A stretch of 64,000 bases of DNA. Source: Bacteroidota bacterium (GTDB lineage: Bacteria > Bacteroidota > Bacteroidia > Bacteroidales > SKPS01). Where the stretch lies: the NCBI GenBank assembly GCA_022709695.1, contig JAKLII010000003.1, forward strand, positions 144,124 through 208,123, written 5' to 3'. The position numbers and the translations under genes are program-made. Below the pieces are notes generated by a model. That model saw only the letters and a list, made by a program, of their open reading frames with translations, was not told the DNA's origin and did no database searches. The stretch's first letter is position 1; every line of letters starts with the position of its first letter. Shown here in pieces: positions 16,775 to 25,170 of this stretch.

Positions 16775-18115
16775 TCAGTTGAAAAGCTTATCCACCCTGC
16801 TCATCGCTTCGGGAAGAGAAAATACCACCACCTTGTCGTTCGGGAGCACCTCAAGATCTCCGATGGCAATAAGTCCTTCGTTGTTTCTTACCAGCCCGCC
16901 GATGATGGCGTTGGAGGGGAATTTGATGTCCCGGATCCGCTTATGGGTAACCTGTGATTTTTCCTTCACCAGAAACTCCAGCACATCCGCATCCACTCCG
17001 TTCAGACATTTGATGGAGGTAACCTGGGCGTCGAGGGTGAACCGAACGATATGGCTTGCGGTGATCAGTTTTTTATTGATGATGGTATCAATACCCATAT
17101 TCTGGGCGATATCGATAAAGGTGATGTTTTCCACCAGGGCAATGGTGCGCCTTACGCCGTATTTCCTGGCCATCAGGCAGATAAGGATATTGGTTTCCGA
17201 ATCGCGGGTAACGGCAATTACAGCATCCATATTCCGCACCCCTTCGTCTTCCAGCAGGGTCATGTCGCGGGCATCCCCGTTGATTACCAGTGTTTTGGTA
17301 AGAAAGGAGCCCAGTTGTTCGCACCGCTCGCGGCTGATGTCGATCACCTTGAGGTTGAAATCGTGTTCGAGGCTCATGGCGGAGAGGCGACCGATCCTTC
17401 CTCCTCCGATGATCATCACATTCTTGATGTCGATCCTGGTTTTTCCGCTCAGGGCAATCATCTGGTCAATCCCTTCGGGCTTGGTGATGACATAGGCCAG
17501 ATCATCCACCAGGAACCGGTCGTCGCCACGGGGGATGATGGTTTTTCCCTGCCGGTGAATGGCCACAGCGCGGAATGCCAGAGCAGGGTAATCCAGTGCC
17601 ACCTGTGATAAGGTGCGGTTGATCACTTTGGCATTCTGATCGAGTTTGATCAGAAAAAGCGAAAGCTTTCCGCCTGAGAAATCAAACACCTCGGTGGCTG
17701 CTGTTTGGTTGAGCAGATCGATCACCTCCCGGGCGGCAATGCTTTCGGGGCTGATCACCGAATCCACCCCCAGGCTTTTGAGCATGGCTTTGTTTTCAGG
17801 CTGAAGAAATTCGGGGTTGTTTACCCGGCAGATGGTACGTTTTGCCCCCAGTTTTTTACCGAGGACAGCAGTTACGATATTCACCCTTTCATCATGCACC
17901 ACCGAGATCAGAAGATCTGCTTCCGTAACGCCTGCACTCTCCAGGACCGATACCGAAGTAGAGTCGCCGGTGATGGTGAGGAGGTCGGTCTGTGACTCCA
18001 GCATCTCCAGCAAATCGCGGTGCGGGTCAACAATAGTGATGTCGTGGTGTTCGTCCGATAGCAGTTTTGCAATATGAAACCCTACTTCACCGTCGCCGGC
18101 AATGATGATTTTCAT
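16775..18115 (-). CDS. trkA: Trk potassium uptake regulatory subunit TrkA
   Basis: 446 residues made of two repeats of an RCK_N Rossmann domain plus an RCK_C domain. The first Rossmann motif is GDGEVGFH at residues 7-14 with acidic D at the end of strand 2 (TIVDPH); the second is GGGRIGRL (about 237-244) with VIDISRERC. Full length for the family. It binds NAD(H) and nucleotides in the cytoplasm and gates TrkH. First gene of the trkAH pair; a TATATTTG promoter box lies 25 bp upstream of the start. Confidence 0.93.
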   Translation of the reverse strand: MKIIIAGDGEVGFHIAKLLSDEHHDITIVDPHRDLLEMLESQTDLLTITGDSTSVSVLESAGVTEADLLISVVHDERVNIVTAVLGKKLGAKRTICRVNNPEFLQPENKAMLKSLGVDSVISPESIAAREVIDLLNQTAATEVFDFSGGKLSLFLIKLDQNAKVINRTLSQVALDYPALAFRAVAIHRQGKTIIPRGDDRFLVDDLAYVITKPEGIDQMIALSGKTRIDIKNVMIIGGGRIGRLSAMSLEHDFNLKVIDISRERCEQLGSFLTKTLVINGDARDMTLLEDEGVRNMDAVIAVTRDSETNILICLMARKYGVRRTIALVENITFIDIAQNMGIDTIINKKLITASHIVRFTLDAQVTSIKCLNGVDADVLEFLVKEKSQVTHKRIRDIKFPSNAIIGGLVRNNEGLIAIGDLEVLPNDKVVVFSLPEAMSRVDKLFN

Positions 18116-18140
18116 TGAGTTGATGGAATTATTCCGGTTG

Positions 18141-18148
18141 CAAATATA
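18141..18148 (-). promoter_or_regulatory. -7 promoter element for trkAH (TATATTTG)
   Basis: Minus-strand TAnnTTTG, 25 bp upstream of the trkA ATG at 18115. Confidence 0.5.
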
Positions 18149-18185
18149 CGGATACTTGCATGAAATGGAGAAACCGTATGTGGGG

Positions 18186-19352
18186 TCAGAATAAAAAGTG
18201 ATCGTAAGGAAACCGCTTCACGTGAATGGCTTTCACTTCCTCATACAGGATCCTTTTAAGGTCATCAAAATGGGTCTTGTATTTTGCAGAAATAAACACG
18301 GCCGGATGGTCCTGGTTCCCCATCCACGACTGCCGTAGTTGTCCCAGGGTGGGCATGGGTTCTTTTTCCGGGAAGAGGTCGTCGGGATCCGGGGCTTCAA
18401 ATCGGTAGGCGTCGATCTTGTTGAACAGGTAGATCATCCTCTTGTCGGCTGCCCCGATCTCCTGAAGGGTCTGGTTTACGATGGCAATCTGTTCTTCGAA
18501 TCCGGGGTGGGAGATATCGATGATATGTAACAGGATATCGGCTTCACGGGTTTCGTCGAGTGTTGATTTGAAGGATTCCACCAGGGTGTGCGGAAGCTTG
18601 CGGATAAATCCCACGGTGTCGGCGATCAGGAAGGGGAGGTTGTCGATCACGACCTTCCGTACGGTGGTATCAAGGGTGGCAAAGAGCTTGTCTTCGGCAA
18701 ACACCTCGGCTTTGGCCAGCTGGTTCATCAGGGTTGATTTGCCGACGTTGGTATAGCCGACGAGGGCCACCCTTACCATCTGTTCGCGGTGTTTGCGCTG
18801 GATGTACTTCTGTTTGTCGATTTCGTTCAGTTTCTCTTTCAGCAGGGTGATTTTCTGCCTGATCACACGGCGGTCGGTTTCGATCTCCCTCTCGCCGGGG
18901 CCTCTCATGCCGATACCTCCCCTCTGCCGCTCGAGGTGGGTCCACAGTCGGGTGAGGCGTGGAAGCATGTATTCGTACTGTGCCAGTTCCACCTGAACCC
19001 GGGCATGGGCCGTATGCGCCCGCTTGGCAAAGATGTCCAGGATCAGGTTGTTGCGATCCAGGATCCTGCATTTGAGCTCCCGTTCGATGTTGCGGAGCTG
19101 TGAAGGGCTCAGTTCGTCGTCGAATACCACCAGGTCGATCTGCTCCTCTTTAATGAAGGCTCCGATCTCCTGCAGTTTTCCGGTGCCCACAAAAGTGCGC
19201 GGGTCGGGGTATTCCAGCGCCTGGATGAAGCGCCCGGCCACAACCCCACCGGCTGTGTCTACCAGGAACGCCAGCTCGTCAAGATACTCATCCACTTTCC
19301 GCTTGTCGTATCGGCTGGTGATCACCCCTACCAGAATCGCCCTTTCTGTCAT
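18186..19352 (-). CDS. hflX: ribosome-associated GTPase HflX
   Basis: 388 residues from the ATG at 19352 (MTERAILVGVITSRYDK); a GTG five codons upstream is less likely. The N-terminal HflX domain carries ALEYPDPRTFVGTGKLQEI and the glycine-rich signature GGIGMRGPGE, followed by a helical linker and a G domain: G1 GYTNVGKST, G3 DTVGF, G4 NKID. HflX binds the 50S subunit, splits stalled or hibernating ribosomes under stress and hydrolyses GTP/ATP. Monocistronic by context, with trkA starting 70 bp beyond its stop. Confidence 0.93.
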   Translation of the reverse strand: MTERAILVGVITSRYDKRKVDEYLDELAFLVDTAGGVVAGRFIQALEYPDPRTFVGTGKLQEIGAFIKEEQIDLVVFDDELSPSQLRNIERELKCRILDRNNLILDIFAKRAHTAHARVQVELAQYEYMLPRLTRLWTHLERQRGGIGMRGPGEREIETDRRVIRQKITLLKEKLNEIDKQKYIQRKHREQMVRVALVGYTNVGKSTLMNQLAKAEVFAEDKLFATLDTTVRKVVIDNLPFLIADTVGFIRKLPHTLVESFKSTLDETREADILLHIIDISHPGFEEQIAIVNQTLQEIGAADKRMIYLFNKIDAYRFEAPDPDDLFPEKEPMPTLGQLRQSWMGNQDHPAVFISAKYKTHFDDLKRILYEEVKAIHVKRFPYDHFLF

Positions 19353-19433
19353 GCGGCGAAAATACACAATTTAAGCCGATTTTGCCGTTTGGTCACTGCA
19401 GGGCCCCTAACCCGGTGACTGCATAATATTCGC

Positions 19434-19441
19434 TATGTTTG
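19434..19441 (+). promoter_or_regulatory. -7 promoter element (TATGTTTG)
   Basis: TAnnTTTG match ending 21 bp before the TTG start at 19463; it supports transcription beginning just upstream of that start. Confidence 0.45.
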
Positions 19442-19462
19442 TAAGGTGAAACAGCCGGCTGC

Positions 19463-22400
19463 TTGAAAAGGTACCAAAAGCATCTCCTGGTGGCAATGCT
19501 ACTTTGCATGGGGTGGGCCGCTGCAGCCCAGCCCTGGTCGTCGTTGCGCCGCAAAATCCTCCACCCTCCCGATACCCTGTGGTATCCCGATACCCTCACC
19601 ATTGCACCGGGTACGCTTTTCCTGATCTCACCTTCCGGCGACACCATCCCCTCTTCCCTCTGGTCCCTGGAACCCCTGTCGGGCAGGCTCTCGCTCTCAC
19701 CGTTGTTCTGGCAGGCTGGTGATTCATCGGTGGTGGCGGTGTACCGGGTGTTCCCGTTCCGGCTCAGGAGTGCCTATTACGACGAATCCCTCCGCCCCGA
19801 ACCGGAGCTGAAACCGGGCAACGACCTGTCATACCTCTATACCCCCCTCGACCTCAAACAAGAGGGGCAGGAGGACTTCTTCAGCTTCAGCGGACTGCAG
19901 CGCAGTGGCTCGATATCACGGGCCATTACCATCGGCACCAGCCAGGATGCAGTGCTCAACTCGGCCATGAACCTCCAGCTCACAGGGGAACTGGCGCCCG
20001 GCATCACCCTGGCGGCCGCTATTACCGACAACACCATTCCCATCCAGCCCGACGGCACCAGCCAGCAGCTCAGGGAGTTCGATAAAGTATTCATCAAAGC
20101 TTCAGGCCGAGGATGGGAAACCACCGCCGGCGATTTCGATATCGCCAACGCCCCGGGGGAATACCTGCAGTTCATCAAAAAAGTGAAAGGCGCCACTTTT
20201 TCCGGGGCGTGGGATGCCGGAGCGCAGTGGAAACTCTCTTCGCAGGTGGCAGGAGCCGTGGCCAGGGGCAAGTACACTGTGAACCGCTTCCCGGGCATCG
20301 AAGGGAACCAGGGACCATACCAGCTCCACGGAGCCTCCGGCGAGAGCTTCATCATGGTGCTGGCAGGCTCTGAAAAGGTGTACCTCGACGGCCGGCTCCT
20401 TACCCGGGGAGCCGCCAGCGATTATGTGATCGACTACAACACCGCCCGCATCACCTTCACGCCACAGGTGCCTGTTACACAGGAGAAACGCTTTGAGGTA
20501 ACCTTTGAATATGCTGAACGGTACTACAACCGCACCCTGCTCTACCTGAAGCAGGAAGCGACCCGCCCCGGTGTTACCCTCCGGTTCCAGTATTACCGCG
20601 AACAGGATATGCGCGGACAACCCCTCAGCCAGGAACAGCTAATTGATGAAAACCGTGCACTGCTGCAGGGGGTGGGTGATTCAACAGCTGCTGCCGTGGT
20701 CCCCAGCTTCCAGCAGGTGCCATACAACAACAGCGAGGTACTCTACCGCCGTACCGATACCCTCGTGAATGGCACCCTCTACAGCCCGGTATTCGTCTAC
20801 AGCAACAACCCCGACAGCGCGGTGTGGCGCCTGGGCTTCAGCTATACCGGCCCCAACGGGGGCAACTACATCCAGACCACCAGTGCTGCCAATGGCAGAG
20901 TGTTTCTGTGGGTAGCACCGGTGGCAGGGGTGCGGCAGGGCGATCACGAGCCTGTAATACAGCTTATTCCCCCCAAAACCCAGCAGATGGCCTCACTGGC
21001 AGGGGCATGGCAGCCCGCCAAAGGGCTGCAGATGCATTTCGAAACCGCCCTGTCAGGGATCGACATGAATACCTTCAGCTCCCTCAATGACAACGACAAC
21101 TATGGCATGGCCCTTTCCACCGGGTTGCAGCATGCCTTCCGTCCCGGGGGCGACAGCAGCAGATGGCTGGTGGAGAGCGGACTTTCGTACCGCCTGGTGT
21201 CAGCTCGATTTACGGCGGTGGAACGGTTCCGGGAGGTGGAGTACGAGCGCGACTGGAACATCACAGGAGCTACTCCCTATAGTGAGCACAGCGGGAAACT
21301 GGCACTGAAAGCCACCCACAGCAAAACCGGATTTTTCGAATACCTGTTCGAACCCATGCTGCGCGGCCCCGGCGACAGGGCGCTGCGCCACTCCTCCACG
21401 CTGCGCCTCAGCCGGGGGCGCTGGGGGCTGCATGGGAAAGCTTCGTACCTCACCAACCAAAACATGGTGATGCCCGCCTCTTTCCTCCGGCATCAGGTCT
21501 CCCTCTCCAGAAAACAGGGGCTGTGGAGCCTTACCGCCCTACACGAAGGGGAAGATAACCGCCAGTACGACCCTTCGGGAGATACCCTGCGCACCACATC
21601 GTTTTACTTCCACCGCTGGCAGGGGGCCGTGGAGCGGGGCGACACCGCCAGGCTGCTGTTGCGCCTCACAGCCGGCGAACGTACCGACCTCCTCCCGACA
21701 TCCACAAGCTTCGACCCGCAGAAGGGGACCCGTGCCTCCGAAGTCTCCGCCGGCATCGCCACCGCCCGCATCCCCGACCACCGGTTCGACATCAGCCTAG
21801 GATACCGGAAACTCACCACACGGGGCATCACCCCCTCACCGGTCTCCGACGAAAACCTCCTTGGACGCACCGAGTATCACCACCGCCTCCTCAAAGGGCT
21901 GATCCAGGGATCGGTGTTCTATGAGTTCGGGTCGGGGCTCGAATTCAAAAAGGAGTTCGCCTACCTTGAGGTGCCGGCAGGCCAGGGGATCTATACCTGG
22001 AAAGACTTCAACGGCGACAGCATCAAACAACTAGACGAATTCGAAGTGGCTGTGTTCCAGGACGAAGCCCGCTATGTGCGCATCTACACCCCCACGCAAC
22101 AGTACGAGCGGGTGTACACCATGCAGTACACGCAGTCGCTCAACATCCAGCCAGCCCTCATCGTAAACCGGGAAAAGGCAGCAGGCAGGTTCATCGCCCG
22201 CTTCTCCGACCAGGGAAACTACCACATCGAACAGAAAGTGGGAGGCGACCACCTGTCGGCCGTGCTCAACCCCTTCGGGTTCATAGCCCATAACCCCGAC
22301 CTGGTGAGCCTCAGCTACCTGCTGCGGAATACCGTGTTCTTCAACCGCACCTCACCCCGTTTCGGCATGGAGTATACCACCACCCTGTCGAACTCGAAGG

Positions 22401-22957
22401 TGCTGATGGTCAATGGATTTGAAATGCGCAGCTACCAGATTCACACCCTGCGTTCCAGAATATCCCTCTGGAAAAGCCTGCTGCTGCGCACCGAAGGGAA
22501 CCTGGGAACGCGCAGCCGTAACTCCGGATTTTTCCTGCAGAACAACTACCAGCTCAACCTGTGGAGCATGGAGGCTGAAATCCAGTTTCAACCCGGCACC
22601 CGGTACCGGGCCTCTGCCCGGTATCAGTACAGCGACAAGCAAAACACCGCAGGCACCCTGGGCGAGAAAGCCACGCTTCACCGCACGGGGGCCGAATTCC
22701 GCTACAACATGCCGCAGAAAGGGACGCTGCAGGCTCAGGGCGAATGGATCCTCACCGGATACAATGCCCCTTCCCAAAGCTCCATTGCGTTCGAAATGCT
22801 CGAAGGACTCAATCCCGGCACCAACTTCACCTGGATGCTCAGCTACCAGCACATGCTCTCCGAAAACCTGCAGATCGCCCTGCAGTACAACGGCCGTAAA
22901 TCCACCAGCCTCAACGCCATCCACACCGGCAACGTCCAGATCCGCGCCTTCTTCTGA
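19463..22957 (+). CDS. large outer-membrane beta-barrel-like protein, 1164 aa, TTG start
   Basis: The frame begins at a TTG; only this start includes the basic n-region of the signal peptide (MKRYQKHLLVAMLLCMGWAAAAQ), and no ATG or GTG does. Early motifs are LKQEGQEDFFSFSGLQRSGS, then LQLTGELAPGITLAAAITDN and PIQPDGTSQQLREFDKVFI, which I associate with a large uncharacterised Bacteroidota outer-membrane family. From about residue 500 to the end there are many amphipathic strands with alternating aromatic residues, ending in IRAFF, an aromatic C-terminus usual for outer-membrane barrels. Codons end strongly in C compared with neighbours. Function unknown; an outer-membrane channel or translocation role would be a guess. 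Confidence 0.75.
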   Translation: MKRYQKHLLVAMLLCMGWAAAAQPWSSLRRKILHPPDTLWYPDTLTIAPGTLFLISPSGDTIPSSLWSLEPLSGRLSLSPLFWQAGDSSVVAVYRVFPFRLRSAYYDESLRPEPELKPGNDLSYLYTPLDLKQEGQEDFFSFSGLQRSGSISRAITIGTSQDAVLNSAMNLQLTGELAPGITLAAAITDNTIPIQPDGTSQQLREFDKVFIKASGRGWETTAGDFDIANAPGEYLQFIKKVKGATFSGAWDAGAQWKLSSQVAGAVARGKYTVNRFPGIEGNQGPYQLHGASGESFIMVLAGSEKVYLDGRLLTRGAASDYVIDYNTARITFTPQVPVTQEKRFEVTFEYAERYYNRTLLYLKQEATRPGVTLRFQYYREQDMRGQPLSQEQLIDENRALLQGVGDSTAAAVVPSFQQVPYNNSEVLYRRTDTLVNGTLYSPVFVYSNNPDSAVWRLGFSYTGPNGGNYIQTTSAANGRVFLWVAPVAGVRQGDHEPVIQLIPPKTQQMASLAGAWQPAKGLQMHFETALSGIDMNTFSSLNDNDNYGMALSTGLQHAFRPGGDSSRWLVESGLSYRLVSARFTAVERFREVEYERDWNITGATPYSEHSGKLALKATHSKTGFFEYLFEPMLRGPGDRALRHSSTLRLSRGRWGLHGKASYLTNQNMVMPASFLRHQVSLSRKQGLWSLTALHEGEDNRQYDPSGDTLRTTSFYFHRWQGAVERGDTARLLLRLTAGERTDLLPTSTSFDPQKGTRASEVSAGIATARIPDHRFDISLGYRKLTTRGITPSPVSDENLLGRTEYHHRLLKGLIQGSVFYEFGSGLEFKKEFAYLEVPAGQGIYTWKDFNGDSIKQLDEFEVAVFQDEARYVRIYTPTQQYERVYTMQYTQSLNIQPALIVNREKAAGRFIARFSDQGNYHIEQKVGGDHLSAVLNPFGFIAHNPDLVSLSYLLRNTVFFNRTSPRFGMEYTTTLSNSKVLMVNGFEMRSYQIHTLRSRISLWKSLLLRTEGNLGTRSRNSGFFLQNNYQLNLWSMEAEIQFQPGTRYRASARYQYSDKQNTAGTLGEKATLHRTGAEFRYNMPQKGTLQAQGEWILTGYNAPSQSSIAFEMLEGLNPGTNFTWMLSYQHMLSENLQIALQYNGRKSTSLNAIHTGNVQIRAFF

Positions 22958-22968
22958 TCCTCATTTCC

Positions 22969-23087
22969 ATCCCGGATTGCTACGCTCCCGGGACTCGCTA
23001 CGCTCGGCTTTGCTCAGCATTTTCACATTTTCATCCCGGATCGCTTCGCTCCCGGGACTTCGCTTTGCTCAGCATTTTCACATTTTC
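22969..23087 (+). repeat. two tandem imperfect copies of a 55-64 bp palindromic unit
   Basis: Copy A (22969-23032) and copy B (23033-23087) share ATCCCGGAT, GCTCCCGGGACT, TTTGCTCAGCATTTTCACAT; copy B lacks a 9-bp segment. CCCGGG is palindromic. A diverged relative containing GCGCTCCCGGGACTCCGC lies near 43967-43986. Located between the 1164-residue gene and the tRNA. Confidence 0.7.
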
Positions 23088-23111
23088 ATATTTTCACATT
23101 AAAATAAAAGG

Positions 23112-23119
23112 TATCTTTG
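23112..23119 (+). promoter_or_regulatory. -7 promoter element for tRNA-Gln (TATCTTTG)
   Basis: TAnnTTTG 14 bp before the first base of the tRNA. Confidence 0.55.
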
Positions 23120-23133
23120 CGCCCTCAAAGTTC

Positions 23134-23206
23134 TGCCCGATGGTGTAACTGGCAACACGTCTGACTCTGGATCAGAAGAGTCTAGGTTCGAGTCCTAGTC
23201 GGGCAA
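23134..23206 (+). tRNA. tRNA-Gln (anticodon CTG)
   Basis: Cloverleaf: acceptor stem TGCCCGA (23134-23140) pairs with TCGGGCA (23199-23205), discriminator A at 23206; anticodon stem TCTGA/TCAGA with loop CTCTGGA gives anticodon CTG at 23167-23169 (reads CAG); T arm CTAGG-TTCGAGT-CCTAG. U1-A72 fits glutamine tRNAs. CCA is not encoded. A terminator follows directly. Confidence 0.95.
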
Positions 23207-23217
23207 CACTCAAAATC

Positions 23218-23252
23218 AACCACTTGTATTATAGAATGCAGGTGGTTTTTTG
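23218..23252 (+). terminator. rho-independent terminator after tRNA-Gln
   Basis: Stem AACCACTTG / CAGGTGGTT (one G-T pair) with a 12-nt loop, followed by a run of T. Starts 12 bp after the tRNA. Confidence 0.75.
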
Positions 23253-23357
23253 TTTGGATGAAACCGTAAGCCCGGTTTGGATGTGCCAGTGGAACACGTG
23301 CGTATGAAGTTTGGGCGGAGTGAACCCTTTTTCAATGCTCTGAAGATCAAATCCGCT

Positions 23358-24149
23358 TTACAGATCGTATTTCTTTTTCAGCCATAAGGTTTGTCTGTGA
23401 ATGGCCAGTTTCTGGTTTTTCCTTCTTTTATGCGCAATGGTAAATGTTATGGCCGTTATGATGGTCAATGCCCTGAAAACATTTGCCCTGACATCGCCCA
23501 GTGCAGAATCGTTCACCTCAAACAGGTACCAGGACAGGTTCATCAGGGTATGTGTCAGAATGGGCACCCACAAATTATAATTCCACTCTGCATACAGCCA
23601 GGCAAAAAAGACAGCCCCAAAGAACGTAATGGTAAAAATCCCCGTCAGTTCGCTTAGGTCCTTGCTTTGGTATAAATGTCCGGAGGCAAAGATCAACGCT
23701 CCAAACAGGACAGAAGGAATAAACCCCAGATTTGTCTTCCTGAAAAGTTGTCCAAAAAGAAACCCCCTGAAATACAATTCTTCCGCAAAACCTGCCACGA
23801 TGGTTCCTGCAATTAAGTTTTCAGCGTCAATCTGCTGATCAAACCTGAAAAACAGCAAACCACCTGTAAACATGGGCAAAGTGAACAATATACCCAACCC
23901 GGTTGCCGTCAGGATACCCGCCGAAAGTCCAAGGCTTTTGAAAATCCCGGTGGTCCTGTCAATCATGTATGTTCCGATAAATATTGGTATACCGGTGATG
24001 AAATACGTAAGGATATAGCTGATCAGTCCCTGTCGGGTTATTTTGTCAAGTACGGCTTTTATGGGTGTGAAATTTGAGAAAAGGATATAGTAAATCCCAA
24101 AACCCAAAAGCACAATAAGAATGATTTTTAGGTTATTATTTGATTTCAT
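23358..24149 (-). CDS. CPBP family intramembrane glutamic endopeptidase
   Basis: 263 residues, about seven to eight membrane segments. The CPBP signature motif 1 EELYFRG (preceded by AGFA) provides the catalytic glutamates; motif 2 is FGALIFASGHLY with the conserved His, and motif 3 has THTLMNLSWY near the end. Members (CAAX proteases and bacteriocin-processing or self-immunity proteins) cleave in the membrane. It is the last gene of a three-gene minus-strand group with two DsrE-type genes, 13 bp after the truncated one. Confidence 0.85.
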   Translation of the reverse strand: MKSNNNLKIILIVLLGFGIYYILFSNFTPIKAVLDKITRQGLISYILTYFITGIPIFIGTYMIDRTTGIFKSLGLSAGILTATGLGILFTLPMFTGGLLFFRFDQQIDAENLIAGTIVAGFAEELYFRGFLFGQLFRKTNLGFIPSVLFGALIFASGHLYQSKDLSELTGIFTITFFGAVFFAWLYAEWNYNLWVPILTHTLMNLSWYLFEVNDSALGDVRANVFRALTIITAITFTIAHKRRKNQKLAIHRQTLWLKKKYDL

Positions 24150-24162
24150 CGTTGGTTTCCTT

Positions 24163-24336
24163 CTATCTGTGGTTGCTGAAAAAGCATATCACGACAGTTT
24201 GTCCTGCATTTTCAACGGCCTCGCCCATTAAAAACACCTTTACGTCATGCCCTTGCTTTTTGGCAGTAATCGCAAACCTGAATGCATTCCAAGCTTTTTC
24301 GAACTCTTTGGTTTCAATGATTACTCCGATTTTCAT
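24163..24336 (-). pseudogene. truncated DsrE-family protein, 57 codons
   Basis: The frame MKIGVIIETKEFEKAWNAFR...KVFLMGEAVEN matches the N-terminal half of a DsrE fold (strand, AWNA helix, KVFLMGEAVE strand), as in the intact neighbour at 24347-24763. It then ends early (GQTVVICFFSNHR-stop). The middle and the C-terminal CGTC region are missing; another frame after this point reads CRTNC, suggesting an internal deletion plus frameshift. It lies 10 bp after the intact dsrE-like gene and 13 bp before the CPBP gene. It is either a decaying pseudogene or a shortened expressed protein. Confidence 0.65.
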
Positions 24337-24346
24337 AGCAGCGGTT

Positions 24347-24763
24347 TTAGAAAGTTAAAATGATTTGGTTTTTCCTTATAATCTCATACAAATCTGCCAT
24401 TGTGGAGAATTTGCAAACCTGTGGTTCGTTGAATTTTCGGCTCTGCAAACATGTACCACACCCTAATATCTTACCGCCATTGTTCAGGAACATGTCAGCC
24501 TGTTCTTTCAGATCCATATTGATTTTAACAAGCGTATCCAATTCAACTCCCTTGCCTAACAAAAAGATGGTAACCGTATCACCTGTATTTTTTGAGAAGT
24601 TGGCTAATCTCAATGCATTCCATAATGTTTCAATGTCATTGGAATAGATTACCATTCCGATACTTGTGGGTTGTGCCTCAGTAGCTGACCCACCGAATTG
24701 TCCGTAAGTGTTGACTGTCTGCAGGCATAGCAGAACTGTCAGAAGAATAAATAACTTTTTCAT
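24347..24763 (-). CDS. exported DsrE-family protein
   Basis: 138 residues from the ATG at 24763, which begins a signal peptide (MKKLFILLTVLLCLQTVNTYG); the longer upstream frame adds 25 residues that do not fit. The mature part is a DsrE fold: SIGMVIYSNDIETLWNALRLA, TVTIFLLGKGVEL, and GGKILGCGTCLQSR with the redox-type CGTC motif, then a third cysteine (PQVCKFSTM). DsrE/TusD proteins carry persulfide sulfur; an exported version may act in periplasmic sulfur or thiol handling. First gene of the group with the truncated copy and the CPBP protease. Confidence 0.8.
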   Translation of the reverse strand: MKKLFILLTVLLCLQTVNTYGQFGGSATEAQPTSIGMVIYSNDIETLWNALRLANFSKNTGDTVTIFLLGKGVELDTLVKINMDLKEQADMFLNNGGKILGCGTCLQSRKFNEPQVCKFSTMADLYEIIRKNQIILTF

Positions 24764-24910
24764 GTTGAAGAAATTTAGTTTATGGAATAGCTTAAATAAT
24801 CCTTTTCTATTGATAAGAATGGACAATTTTTTTGACAAGCTTCTAAGTTTTCCGGTTTTTTAGCAGGTGGTTTCAATTGTCTGAGATTTGAAAAAATCAA
24901 ATGATAGTGT

Positions 24911-24918
24911 CAAAGGTA
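24911..24918 (-). promoter_or_regulatory. -7 promoter element (TACCTTTG)
   Basis: Minus-strand TAnnTTTG about 148 bp upstream of the dsrE-like start at 24763; would give a long leader for the three-gene group. Confidence 0.4.
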
Positions 24919-24994
24919 GTATGTTTTTCCAATGCAAGAAGCTTTCTGATTTGTGGCCTTTCCTGAAGCTAAACCTAGCCTGATAACCCTCGCA

Positions 24995-25073
24995 GTGGGT
25001 TGAAAAACCATAGCTCCGGATTTCATCCGGGGGAAAGTTGCGCCCCACCGCCCCCAACCCACGAAGTGGGTTG
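24995..25073 (+). repeat. dispersed palindromic intergenic repeat
   Basis: Contains GTGGGTTG (24995-25002), the palindrome CCGGAT-ttt/c-ATCCGG (25016-25030) and CAACCCAC-gaa-GTGGGTTG (25055-25073). The last palindrome occurs again, in the opposite orientation, at 45839-45857. The 407-bp gap 24764-25170 otherwise holds only the promoter box at 24911. Confidence 0.65.
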
Positions 25074-25170
25074 AATAGGAAACCGATTGATTATTAACTA
25101 TTTTTCGGCCTTATAAAGCTTGTCGCACAATTGCAAAAAGGAGTCAGCCTGCTATGATATGTCTGTAGTC

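Noticed and set aside
23134-23357. tRNA-associated integrated element (attachment site)
   Set aside because: No integrase and no second copy of the tRNA 3' end was seen downstream.
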